Of a stretch of 61,198 nt of DNA, positions 33,988 through 42,142 are shown piece by piece. Under the pieces are notes generated by a model. That model was not told where the DNA came from. It searched no databases and was given only the letters and a program-made list of their open reading frames with translations. Source of the stretch: Gemmatimonadota bacterium. GTDB lineage: Bacteria > Gemmatimonadota > Gemmatimonadetes > Longimicrobiales > Longimicrobiaceae. The stretch covers positions 97,609 to 158,806 of the forward strand of contig JAQBQD010000155.1 in assembly GCA_028287185.1 (NCBI GenBank), written 5' to 3'. Every line of letters begins with the position of its first letter. Position 1 is the stretch's first letter. A program made the translations under genes and the position numbers.

Positions 33988-36588
33988 CTACTTGTGAGCC
34001 CCCAAGGCCAGCAGGTTGGCGAACAGGCGCCATGCGCCGGGCACGCCCTCGGGGAGCTGGCGGAAGAACGCCAGGCCCGTGTAGACGAGGGTCCCGCGGC
34101 CGTATCTCGCCACCAGCAGGCTTCCCGGCAGCGGCGCCTCGCCCGGGTCGGCCGTCGCCAGGACGGGGGTGAAGGCGGGGTCGAAGGTGCGCGGCACGTA
34201 CAGCGCGCGGTCCTGGTTCCAGCCCTGGAAGTCGCGCTCGGTGATGCGGTTGGGCGTGGACAGCACCGCGTTGTCCGGCGCCAGCAGCGTGACCGGCGAG
34301 GCCTCGTCCGTCACGCGGTCCGCGGGCCGGGTGAAGATGACGGGGAAGGGCAGGTAGGTGCCCGGCACCTGGTCGAACTTGAAGTACTGCACCACCAGCG
34401 TGCCGCCGCCCCGCACGTACTCCATCAGCCGGTCGTCGTGGGCGCGCAGGTCGGGGCGCACCTCGAAGGCGCGGCTGCCGGTGACGATCACGTCGTAGCG
34501 CGACAGGTCGCCGCCGGCCAGCGCGGCGGCGTCCAGCAGGTCGGGGTGGATGCCGATCTGCGCCAGCACGCCCGGCCCCGCCTCGCCCGCGCCGGTCACG
34601 TACGCCACCCGCAGCCCGGCCGGCACGCGCACGTCCGCCGCCCGCAGCGTGGCGACGGCGTCGTGGTACAGTGGCCGCGGCCGCACGTGGGGGTAGTCGA
34701 TCATCTGGAACCCGCGCCCGTAGCTGCGCCCGTCCGCCGCCTGCACCACCGCGGAGACGGTGTAGTCGCCCGCCGCCAGCCCGGCCGGCGCGCGCACGGA
34801 GAACTCCACCTCGCGGCTTTCCCCCGCGCCGGCGAAGCGCACCGCTGCCGACTCGGGCTCCGCGCGCCACCCGGCCGGCAGCCGCAGCCGTAGCGTGCCC
34901 GCGATGCCGCGCGGGTCCTCGCTCGCCACCCGCACGCGCACGGGCAGCGGCCGTCCCGCGTCCGCCAGCGGCAGCACGCGCGCGGCGGGGTCCAGCGACA
35001 CGGAAACCGCGGGAACCACCATCACCGGCCGGCGCAGCTCGCCCTGGCGGGGGTCCACGTCACGGAAGGTGGCCTCGTCGTCCAGCGGCAGCTCCACGCC
35101 GGCGATGCGCACCGCTGCCGCGCCGCGGATGCCCTCCGGCGCGAACGGCAGCCCGGCGACGGGGTCCGCCGAGGGCCACGCGTACAGGTCACCGCGCCGG
35201 GGAGAGCGCAGGAAGTACGGCTCCGTGACCGGTGCGTCCGCGGGCACCTGGATGCGGAAGCGGCGCGTCGCCAGCGCGCCCGTCGCCAGCGGCCCGGACG
35301 GGAGCGAATCCAACGCCTCCGCCGTCCACCGCGCGGGCAGCGCGGGCGCCAGCGCGGCGACCTGCACCGGCTGCGCGCCGCCGTTCCACAACGACACCTC
35401 CACCTCCGCCGCCTGCCCCGGCACCAGGCGGGGCGACGAGACGACGGCGTCCAGCCGCAGCCCCGCGGCGCGGGCCAGGGCGCCGCGCGCATCCTCCGTC
35501 TCCGCCGCCAAGCGGAAGCGCAGCTCGCGGCCGCGCTCGCCCGCGCCGGCGGCTTCCGCGTCCGCCCGGCGCAGCAGGTCCAGCGCGCGCGCCAGGTCCG
35601 GCACCAGGGCGCCCGGGGTGAGCGGGTTCGCCTCGTTCCGTGCCCGATCAGCCAGCGTCTCGTATTCCCGCAGCGCGGCTGCGGCGGCGGAAAGTCCGGC
35701 GCGCTCGGCCAGCAGCGACGGCGCGCTGTCGACGCCCGTGAAGATGGAGGATTCCGGCCCGCTGGCGGCGGGCACCACGCGGACGAGGTAGCCCCAGCGC
35801 GGCCCCGCCGGCTCCGGCCGCCCCATGTCCTGCGAGCGGTGGCGCGAGCGGCTGGCCATGGCGAGCTGGAAGTACGATCGCCCCAGCAGCGGGTCCAGGT
35901 CGCCCAGGGCGATGCGCACCGTCGCCCCCTCCGCCGAGCCGCGCTGCGAGCGGTAGAAGCGCGCGGGCCTCCACGGCCGCAGGCCCGCGGCGATCTGCTC
36001 GGGGAAGCGCGCGGGGTCGCCCGCGGCGTCGAAGGCCTCGCGGGCCAGGATGGCGGACACCTGATGCTGGCCGTGCCCGTCCGCCGGCGTGCCGCTGAAG
36101 ACGGCCACCACCACGTCCGGCCGGAAGGTGCGCAGCGTCTGCACCACGTCCTTCAGCACCGAGTCGCGCGGCCAGTGTCGGAACGCCTCGTCCGCGTTCT
36201 TGCTGAACCCGAAGTCGTAGGCGCGGGTGAAGTACTGCGAGGCGCCCTCCACCCGCCGCGCCGCCAGCAGCTCCTCGGTGCGCAGCAGGCCCAGCGCCTC
36301 GCCCAGCTCGGGCCCGATGCCGTTCTGCCCGCCCTCGCCGCGCGTGAGCGACAGGTACGCGACGTCCGCCCCGTGCCCCAGCGCCAGGGCGCTCAGCAGC
36401 TGCGTGTCCTCGTCGTCGGGGTGCGCGCCGATCATCAGCACGCGGCCGGTGGTGCCCAGCCGCCGCAGCGACAGCCCCAGCGCCGCCGCGCCGTCGTAGT
36501 CGGTGGCCTGCGCCGCGGCCGTCGCCGGCGCCGCGCCCAGCAGCGCCGCCCCGAGCAGCGCCATCGCGTAGAGTCTCGTGTTTTCCAT
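33988..36588 (-). CDS. exported PIG-L/LmbE-family deacetylase with extra C-terminal domains
   Basis: An 866-aa protein with a signal peptide (YAMALLGAALLGAAPATAAA). The LmbE fold follows: zinc motif GAHPDDED near residue 50 and GTPADGHGQHQ with the second histidine group. Beta-sandwich regions (about 380-640) precede a C-terminal ThuA/glutamine-amidotransferase-like domain (YDVIVTGSRAFEVR, YVRGGGTLVVQYFKF). Family members remove N-acetyl groups from sugars. The long exported form with appended domains is common in Gemmatimonadota and Bacteroidota. The start at ATG 36588 is chosen for the signal peptide. Confidence 0.85.
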   Translation of the reverse strand: MENTRLYAMALLGAALLGAAPATAAAQATDYDGAAALGLSLRRLGTTGRVLMIGAHPDDEDTQLLSALALGHGADVAYLSLTRGEGGQNGIGPELGEALGLLRTEELLAARRVEGASQYFTRAYDFGFSKNADEAFRHWPRDSVLKDVVQTLRTFRPDVVVAVFSGTPADGHGQHQVSAILAREAFDAAGDPARFPEQIAAGLRPWRPARFYRSQRGSAEGATVRIALGDLDPLLGRSYFQLAMASRSRHRSQDMGRPEPAGPRWGYLVRVVPAASGPESSIFTGVDSAPSLLAERAGLSAAAAALREYETLADRARNEANPLTPGALVPDLARALDLLRRADAEAAGAGERGRELRFRLAAETEDARGALARAAGLRLDAVVSSPRLVPGQAAEVEVSLWNGGAQPVQVAALAPALPARWTAEALDSLPSGPLATGALATRRFRIQVPADAPVTEPYFLRSPRRGDLYAWPSADPVAGLPFAPEGIRGAAAVRIAGVELPLDDEATFRDVDPRQGELRRPVMVVPAVSVSLDPAARVLPLADAGRPLPVRVRVASEDPRGIAGTLRLRLPAGWRAEPESAAVRFAGAGESREVEFSVRAPAGLAAGDYTVSAVVQAADGRSYGRGFQMIDYPHVRPRPLYHDAVATLRAADVRVPAGLRVAYVTGAGEAGPGVLAQIGIHPDLLDAAALAGGDLSRYDVIVTGSRAFEVRPDLRAHDDRLMEYVRGGGTLVVQYFKFDQVPGTYLPFPVIFTRPADRVTDEASPVTLLAPDNAVLSTPNRITERDFQGWNQDRALYVPRTFDPAFTPVLATADPGEAPLPGSLLVARYGRGTLVYTGLAFFRQLPEGVPGAWRLFANLLALGAHK

Positions 36589-36599
36589 AGGCTCCCAAG

Positions 36600-37001
36600 C
36601 TACGCCGCGCGTGTGGGCGCACAAGGGAGGGCGCCGTCCGTGGACGGCGCCCTCCCCGGGTCCGTGAATCCCCTGGACGACCCCCGGGCGCCACGCCGCG
36701 TCGTCCCCGTACATGTCGTCCAGGCGAAAGTGCAGCGCCTCGCCGTTCGCCACAGCGGCTCGCCCGCCGCGCGCTCCACCACGTACGCGAACCGCTCCTC
36801 CCAGCCCGGCATGCTGACCCGGCGCAGCACGGGATCGTCGAGATGCCCGGCGACGATGCGGCTCGGCGTCAGGAGCTGCTCCTTCTCCAGCTTGGTGGCC
36901 TGGTAGTAGATGCCCCCGCACGCGGCGGCGAAGCGGGTGAGGAGAAAGCTCTTTCCCGCGCCCTCCGATTCGGAATCGCGCAGCTCACGCTGGATGGCTT
37001 C
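36600..37001 (-). pseudogene. AAA-type ATPase gene fragment
   Basis: An open minus-strand frame beginning directly after a stop reads RELRDSESEGAGKSFLLTRF. GAGKSFLL is a plausible Walker A, followed by ACGGIYYQATKLEKEQLL and MPGWEERFAYVVERAAGEPL. This resembles the start of archaeal-type ATPases (GRRRVGKS...FLLTRF...YY.AT). The reading deteriorates after GEPLW, where another frame looks more natural (GEALHFRLDDMYGDD), so a frameshift is likely. There is no proper start and no Walker B. It is probably a decayed remnant. Confidence 0.45.
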
Positions 37002-37059
37002 TCATTCGCCCGCGAAGATCGGCGGGACCTCCCTCCGTCGGCGCTCCTTCCCGCGAGGC

Positions 37060-37866
37060 TCAGCGCACCACGACGTCCGCCCACACCGGGCGGTGGTCGC
37101 TGGCGCCGCGCACGTCCAGCACGGTTCCCGACGCCCCCGGACCGGCGGAGGGTAGTCCCTTGGTGAAGATGTGGTCCCAGCGGCCGAACTTGGTGGTGCG
37201 CGGGCCGTTCTCGGTGAGCCAGGCGTATCCCTGGGCGCGGGGTGCGTTGCCCACGCCGTGGCTGTTCATGTCGCCGCCGATGATCACGCGCGGAAAGCGC
37301 TCGGCGTCGGCCAGGATGGCGCGCATCTGGCCGCGGCGGGCGGCGGGCGTGGCGTTCACCATGGTGCCCAGGTGCGCCGAGTAGATTCGCACCGGAACCT
37401 CGCCCACGCGCACGGTGGCGGCGGTGGCGATGCGCTGCGTGCGTCCGACGATGCCCGCATGCGGCAGCCGGATCTTGGCGTCCTCCGCAATGGGCCAGCG
37501 CGCGAGCACCGCGTTGCCGAAGTCGCGGCCCGACTTCGCGCGCAGCGTCGCGGGGTAGTACACGTACCCCATCCCCAGCGCGGCCGCCAGCTTCCGCGTG
37601 CCCGGCTCGTCCATCTCCTGCAGCAGCAGCACGTCCGCGCGCCGCAGCGCCGTGTCCGAGGTCAGCACCGCGATGGCGCTGTCCACGTGCAGGGCGTACT
37701 CGATGTTGAACGAGGCGATCCGCAGCGTGTCTCCCCGGGCGCTCCGCCCCTCCGCCGCGGGAGGGGCGCCGGCATAGCGCGGGCCGTCGGGGCTGGTGTA
37801 GTTGCGGCCCGTGCGGCAGCCGGCGAGCAGGACGAAGGCCACGATCAGTGCGGCGGACTTGCGCAT
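37060..37866 (-). CDS. endonuclease/exonuclease/phosphatase-family lipoprotein
   Basis: A 268-aa protein starting at ATG 37866 with a lipoprotein signal ending LLAGC. EEP-fold motifs are ordered as expected: RIASFNIEY (Asn), LLLQEMDEPG (metal Glu), YSAHLG, IIGGDMNSHG (Asp-x-Asn), RWDHIF and ASDHRPVWAD (catalytic Asp-His). Such enzymes cleave phosphodiester or phosphomonoester bonds in nucleic acids, lipids or small molecules. Envelope attachment points to an extracytoplasmic substrate. Confidence 0.85.
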   Translation of the reverse strand: MRKSAALIVAFVLLAGCRTGRNYTSPDGPRYAGAPPAAEGRSARGDTLRIASFNIEYALHVDSAIAVLTSDTALRRADVLLLQEMDEPGTRKLAAALGMGYVYYPATLRAKSGRDFGNAVLARWPIAEDAKIRLPHAGIVGRTQRIATAATVRVGEVPVRIYSAHLGTMVNATPAARRGQMRAILADAERFPRVIIGGDMNSHGVGNAPRAQGYAWLTENGPRTTKFGRWDHIFTKGLPSAGPGASGTVLDVRGASDHRPVWADVVVR

Positions 37867-38127
37867 GGATTGGAGTTGCAGGGAGATGGGATGCGAACCG
37901 AGCCGGCGCCCGCGTCCGTGAGCGGTCGGACGATTCCGGGCGGCGAAGCGCCGGCGGCTGCGAGATGCCGGAGCACGAAGAATGGCGGCCGGCGGCTCAA
38001 AAGGCGAGAGGGGCGAAGCCGCAGCGGGCCGCCCCTCCATGCGCATCCACGCCCGGCAACCGACGTAGTCACCGGGCATCCACAACCATGCCGTGGCGGT
38101 CGGCTCCATCCGCTCCCGCCTCCACCC

Positions 38128-39015
38128 TCACTCCGGCCGGCGGATGCCCGATCCATCGAAGGCGCGCAGCGTCGCGGGATCGCCGCCCCGCGACCGCACC
38201 CAGTCGTCGATCAGCACCCGGGCGATGCTGAGCGGCGGCGAGACGAGGGGCATGTCGTCCACGCCGAACCACTTCGCGTCCTCCACCTCGCTCTCCTGCA
38301 GACGCAGCTCCCCACCGGCGTAGCGGGCCGTGAACCCCACCATCAGCGAGTGGGGATACGGCCAGGGCTGGCTGCCGAAGTAGCGGATCTCCGCGACCTC
38401 CACGCCCACCTCCTCGCGGACCTCGCGCGCCACGGCCTCCTCCAGCGACTCGCCGGGCTCCACGAAGCCGGCAATGGTGCTGTAGACGCCGGGCGCGAAC
38501 TGGGGCCCGCGCGCCAGCAGCACGCGGCTGCCGTCCCCGCTCTCGATGCGCACGATCACCGCCGGGGTGATGCGCGGATAGTCCGTCTTACCGCAGGCGG
38601 GGCAGCGCTTGGCCAGCTCGCCCTCCACCCGCTCGGCGGCGGTGCCGCATCGGCTGCAGAACAGGTGCGAGCGGTCCCACTCCATCACCTGGACCGCGCG
38701 GCCGGCCATGCGGTACAGCTCGTCGTCCAGAACGCCATGCAGCCCGCGCAGGCCGTGAAAGGCCGCTCCCGCGGGCGCCTCCACGCTCTCCGCCAGCTCC
38801 ACCACCATGCCGCGCACGGACAGCCCCTCGCCCACCTCGTTGATCCGAAGCGGCGCCAGCGCCAGCGCCGTCCAGCCCGCCTCGTCCGGCAGGCGCGGCC
38901 CGGCTACGGAGTCGGTGAGGACCAGCAGGTTCCTGCCACGGAACGCGAAGTAGATCGCTCCCGCTCCCTCCGCTTCATGGCTCATCCCCATCCCCATCCA
39001 TCCTCCGTCGTCCAC
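38128..39015 (-). CDS. nudC: NAD(+) diphosphatase NudC-like
   Basis: A 295-aa Nudix hydrolase. A zinc ribbon (CSRCG and CPACGKTDYPR) is followed by the Nudix box GFVEPGESLEEAVAREVREEVGV and the NudC-specific SQPWPYPHSLM, which defines NADH pyrophosphatases and RNA NAD-decapping enzymes. An N-terminal domain of about 105 residues matches the family plan. It hydrolyses NAD(H) to NMN(H) and AMP and may decap NAD-RNA. The start is uncertain: several ATGs occur in the first 12 codons, and the third (MSHEAEG) is also plausible. Confidence 0.9.
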   Translation of the reverse strand: MDDGGWMGMGMSHEAEGAGAIYFAFRGRNLLVLTDSVAGPRLPDEAGWTALALAPLRINEVGEGLSVRGMVVELAESVEAPAGAAFHGLRGLHGVLDDELYRMAGRAVQVMEWDRSHLFCSRCGTAAERVEGELAKRCPACGKTDYPRITPAVIVRIESGDGSRVLLARGPQFAPGVYSTIAGFVEPGESLEEAVAREVREEVGVEVAEIRYFGSQPWPYPHSLMVGFTARYAGGELRLQESEVEDAKWFGVDDMPLVSPPLSIARVLIDDWVRSRGGDPATLRAFDGSGIRRPE

Positions 39016-39177
39016 TGCCCGTCCGCGGGCGGGCGCTCGCCGCGAAACGTATCTCGGCGGCCGTCACGGGTCCACTCGCAAGCGCCATCCGCCGGTAGAC
39101 GGTGGATGCGCCCGCCCCGGCAGTCGCATATACTGCCCGCCGGCCATCCACGATCCCGATCCCCGTGCTTCGACAGA

Positions 39178-39603
39178 ATGATCTCCTCGCTCGGCCGTAC
39201 CGTGCTGCTCGTCCGAGACCACGACGAGGCGCTGGCCTTCTACCGCGACGCGCTCGGCTTCACGGTGCTGCACGACCACACCGCCGGCGGGCAGCGCTAC
39301 CTGCACGTCGGCGTGCCCGGCCAGCCCGGAGATCCGCCGGTGGGACTGTGGCTGATGAAGGCCGGCCCGGCGGACGACGCGCTGGTGGGCCGCCAGGCGC
39401 GCGGGCAGCCGCTGCTGGTGCTCTACACCGACGCCTGCCGGGCCGAGGTCGAGCGGCTCCGGGAGCGCGGCGTGCGCGTCAACCAGGAGCCGGCGGAGGG
39501 CGACGGCGCCGTCTTCGCCCACGTGGCCGACCTGTACGGCAACGACCCGGTGCTCGTGCAGATGCCCGCTGTCCCCGCACCGTCCGTCGCATCTCCCGAA
39601 TGA
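39178..39603 (+). CDS. VOC-family (glyoxalase-like) protein
   Basis: A 141-aa protein of the vicinal-oxygen-chelate fold: TVLLVRDHDEALAFYRDALG, LHVGVPGQP, GLWLMKAG and a C-terminal VAHVADLYGNDPVLVQM-like strand with metal-ligand positions. Single-domain members act as dimers in lyase, isomerase or resistance roles. The stop codon directly abuts a remnant of an unrelated flavoprotein gene, so the locus has been rearranged downstream. Confidence 0.8.
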   Translation: MISSLGRTVLLVRDHDEALAFYRDALGFTVLHDHTAGGQRYLHVGVPGQPGDPPVGLWLMKAGPADDALVGRQARGQPLLVLYTDACRAEVERLRERGVRVNQEPAEGDGAVFAHVADLYGNDPVLVQMPAVPAPSVASPE

Positions 39604-39940
39604 GGACGTCCGTTACCTGGCCGCGTACGAGGCGCGCCACGGCCTTTCCGTCGAACGCCCCGTCCGCGTCCGCGCCGTCCACCGCGAGGGAGACGGCCTC
39701 TCGGTCGATACGGACGCGGGGCGATGGACGGCGCGCGCGGTGGTGAGCGCCACGGGAAGCTGGGAGCGGCCGTACGTTCCCCATGTGCCGGGACGCGGTT
39801 CGTTCCTCGGCGTACCGATGCACTCGGCGGACTACGAATCGCCGGACGCGTTCGCCGGAAAGCGCGTTCTCGTCGTCGTCGGCGGCAACTCGGGCGCGCA
39901 GGTGCAGGCGGAGGTGTCGCGGGTGGCGCGCTCCGCGCGC
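39602..39940 (+). pseudogene. internal fragment of a flavin-dependent monooxygenase
   Basis: In one frame the DNA reads EDVRYLAAYEARHGLSVERP, AVVSATGSWERPYVPHVPGR, HSADYESPDAFAGKRVLVVV and GGNSGAQVQAEVSRVA. This is the central NADPH-binding part of CzcO/FMO-like flavoproteins. The FAD-binding N-terminus and the whole C-terminus are missing, and the frame meets the VOC stop codon directly. After about 39940 similarity is lost. A leftover tail (TVEQVAAELAGG then stop at 39978-39980) in another frame may come from a further gene. Confidence 0.65.
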
Positions 39941-40064
39941 GACCGTGGAGCAGGTGGCGGCGGAGCTCGCCGGCGGCTGACCCCGCGCGGTTGGTGCGCG
40001 GCTTGCCTTGCCTCCGTCGGACCGGACGGACACGGGGCTCTCCATCGACCGAAGCGGGAGGCGG

Positions 40065-42017
40065 ATGGTGGACTGGGCGGGAGCGGGCGGCGAAGCGCGG
40101 ATGCAGCCGCGGCGCGACGATGGCGGCTATCCGCCCATCGCCGACCACGGTTTCGTGGGCAACCTGCGCACGGCGGCGCTGGTGGCGATGGACGGCACGG
40201 TGGACTGGTGCTGCCTGCCGGACCTGGGCTCGCCCAGCGTCTTCGCCTCGCTGCTGGACGCGCGCCGCGGCGGATGCTTCCGCGTGGCGCCCGCGGGGTG
40301 GACGCACAGCGGGCAGCGCTACATCGACAGCACCAACGTGCTCCAGACCGTCTTCCGCGCCCCCGGCGGCACGCTGTCGGTGACGGACTTCATGCCGCTG
40401 CACGGCGACATCTCCGGGAAGGTGGAGGTGGATACCCGGCCGGAGCTGGTGCGCCTGCTGCGGTGCGCGGAAGGAAGCGTTCGGGTGGAGGTGGAGTGGT
40501 CGCCGCGGCTGGACTACGCCCGCGCCCGCATGGAGATGGAGGCCGACGGAGACGCGTGGCGCGCCCGCGGCGGCGCGGACGCCGTGACGCTCGCGGGGCT
40601 GCCGGCGGGCGCGCGGGTGGAGAGGAGCGGGCACGGCCCCGTTCTCCGCGCGGAGGTCGAGCTTTCCGCGGGGCAGGAGCTGGCGCTGGTCACCGCGTGG
40701 GGCGAGCGGGCCGTGGAGGGGGACGAGGCGCGCTGCGGGCGCGAGCTGCGGGCCACGCTCGAGGCGTGGGACGGCTGGGTGGACGGGCTGCGGGGGCAGG
40801 AGAACCCGTTCGGGGGCGAGTGGCACCCGCAGGTGGTGCGCTCGGGGCTGGCGCTCAAGCTGCTCACCCACGCCCACACGGGCGCGATCGCGGCCGCGCC
40901 CACCACCTCGCTGCCCGAGGAGATCGGCGGGGTGCGAAACTGGGACTACCGCTACGGGTGGATCCGCGACTCGTCCTTCGCCGCCCAGGCCCTGCTGGCG
41001 CTGGGGTGCCGCGAGGAGGCGATGGACTTCGTGGACTGGGTGCACCGCGTGTCGCGCAGGGCCGCCACCCCGGGCGGCCTACAGATCATGTACGGGCTGC
41101 ACGGCGAGACGGAGCTGCCCGAGATCGAGCTGCCGCACCTGGAGGGCTATCGCGGCTCGCGGCCGGTGCGCATCGGCAACGGGGCCGCCAAGCAGCACCA
41201 GCTGGACGTGCACGGCGAGCTCATCTCCTCGGCCTACGAGCTGATCCGCATGGGCGGGACGATGGACCCGGAGGTGATGGAGTTCCTGGCGGCGGTGGCG
41301 GACGACGCCTGCCGCCGCTGGGAGGAGCCCGACTCGGGGATCTGGGAGATCCGGGCCGGGCCGCGGCAGTTCGTGTACAGCAAGGTGATGGCGTGGGTGG
41401 CGCTGGACCGCGCGGTGCGCCTGGCCGAGCGCCACGGCCTGCGCGGCGACGTGGACTACTGGCGGCACAACCGCGCCCTGCTGCGCGCCGCCATCGAGGA
41501 GAAGGGCTACGACGCGCGCGTGGGCGCCTTCGTGCAGTCGTTCGGCAGCACGGCGCTGGACGCGGCCAACCTGCTCCTCCCCGTGGTGGAGTTCCTGCCC
41601 TTCGGCGACCCGCGCGTGCAGGGCACCATCGACGCGACGCTCCGCGACCTGACCGTGGACGGGCTGGTGTACCGCTACCGGCGCGAGGACGGCATCGCGG
41701 GCGGCGAGGGCACCTTCGGCCTGTGCACCTTCTGGATGGTGCACGCGCTGGCGCTCTCGGGCCGGACGGCCGAGGCGAGGGAGATCTTCACGGAGATGGC
41801 CGCGCGCTGCAACCACCTGGGGCTGTACTCCGAGGAGGTGGACCCGCGCACGGGCGGGTTCCTGGGCAACTTTCCGCAGGCCTTCACCCACATCGGCTTC
41901 ATCAACGCCGCCCTCTACCTGGCCCGGGCGGAGGGGCGCACGCCATCCGTGCCCGCCCCCGTCGGCACCCGCCAGCACGCGCGCGAGACGGGGCACCGGG
42001 CGGACGCGGCGGAGTAG
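40065..42017 (+). CDS. glycoside hydrolase family 15 protein (glucoamylase/trehalase-like)
   Basis: A 650-aa cytosolic protein. An N-terminal beta-sandwich begins PPIADHGFVGNLRTAALVAM. A helical (alpha/alpha)6 domain carries GVRNWDYRYGWIRDSSF (first catalytic-region block), QLDVHGELISSAY and GLYSEEVDPRTGGFLGNFPQ (the catalytic Glu region), all GH15 landmarks. Enzymes of this kind hydrolyse alpha-glucosidic bonds, and bacterial two-domain forms often act on trehalose or maltooligosaccharides. ATG 40065 was chosen for its GGGAGG, though spacing is short; ATG 40101 (MQPRRDDGG) is an alternative. Confidence 0.88.
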   Translation: MVDWAGAGGEARMQPRRDDGGYPPIADHGFVGNLRTAALVAMDGTVDWCCLPDLGSPSVFASLLDARRGGCFRVAPAGWTHSGQRYIDSTNVLQTVFRAPGGTLSVTDFMPLHGDISGKVEVDTRPELVRLLRCAEGSVRVEVEWSPRLDYARARMEMEADGDAWRARGGADAVTLAGLPAGARVERSGHGPVLRAEVELSAGQELALVTAWGERAVEGDEARCGRELRATLEAWDGWVDGLRGQENPFGGEWHPQVVRSGLALKLLTHAHTGAIAAAPTTSLPEEIGGVRNWDYRYGWIRDSSFAAQALLALGCREEAMDFVDWVHRVSRRAATPGGLQIMYGLHGETELPEIELPHLEGYRGSRPVRIGNGAAKQHQLDVHGELISSAYELIRMGGTMDPEVMEFLAAVADDACRRWEEPDSGIWEIRAGPRQFVYSKVMAWVALDRAVRLAERHGLRGDVDYWRHNRALLRAAIEEKGYDARVGAFVQSFGSTALDAANLLLPVVEFLPFGDPRVQGTIDATLRDLTVDGLVYRYRREDGIAGGEGTFGLCTFWMVHALALSGRTAEAREIFTEMAARCNHLGLYSEEVDPRTGGFLGNFPQAFTHIGFINAALYLARAEGRTPSVPAPVGTRQHARETGHRADAAE

Positions 42018-42142
42018 CGGGGCGGAGAGCCGTCGGCATCGACGCGCGGCGCAGGCTGGCGCGCGCCGTGGCCGCGTTGTACTGTAGGAACAACGGATCG
42101 TTCCCGACAATCCGTGCCTCCGCTCCGCTCTTCCCGCCTACG

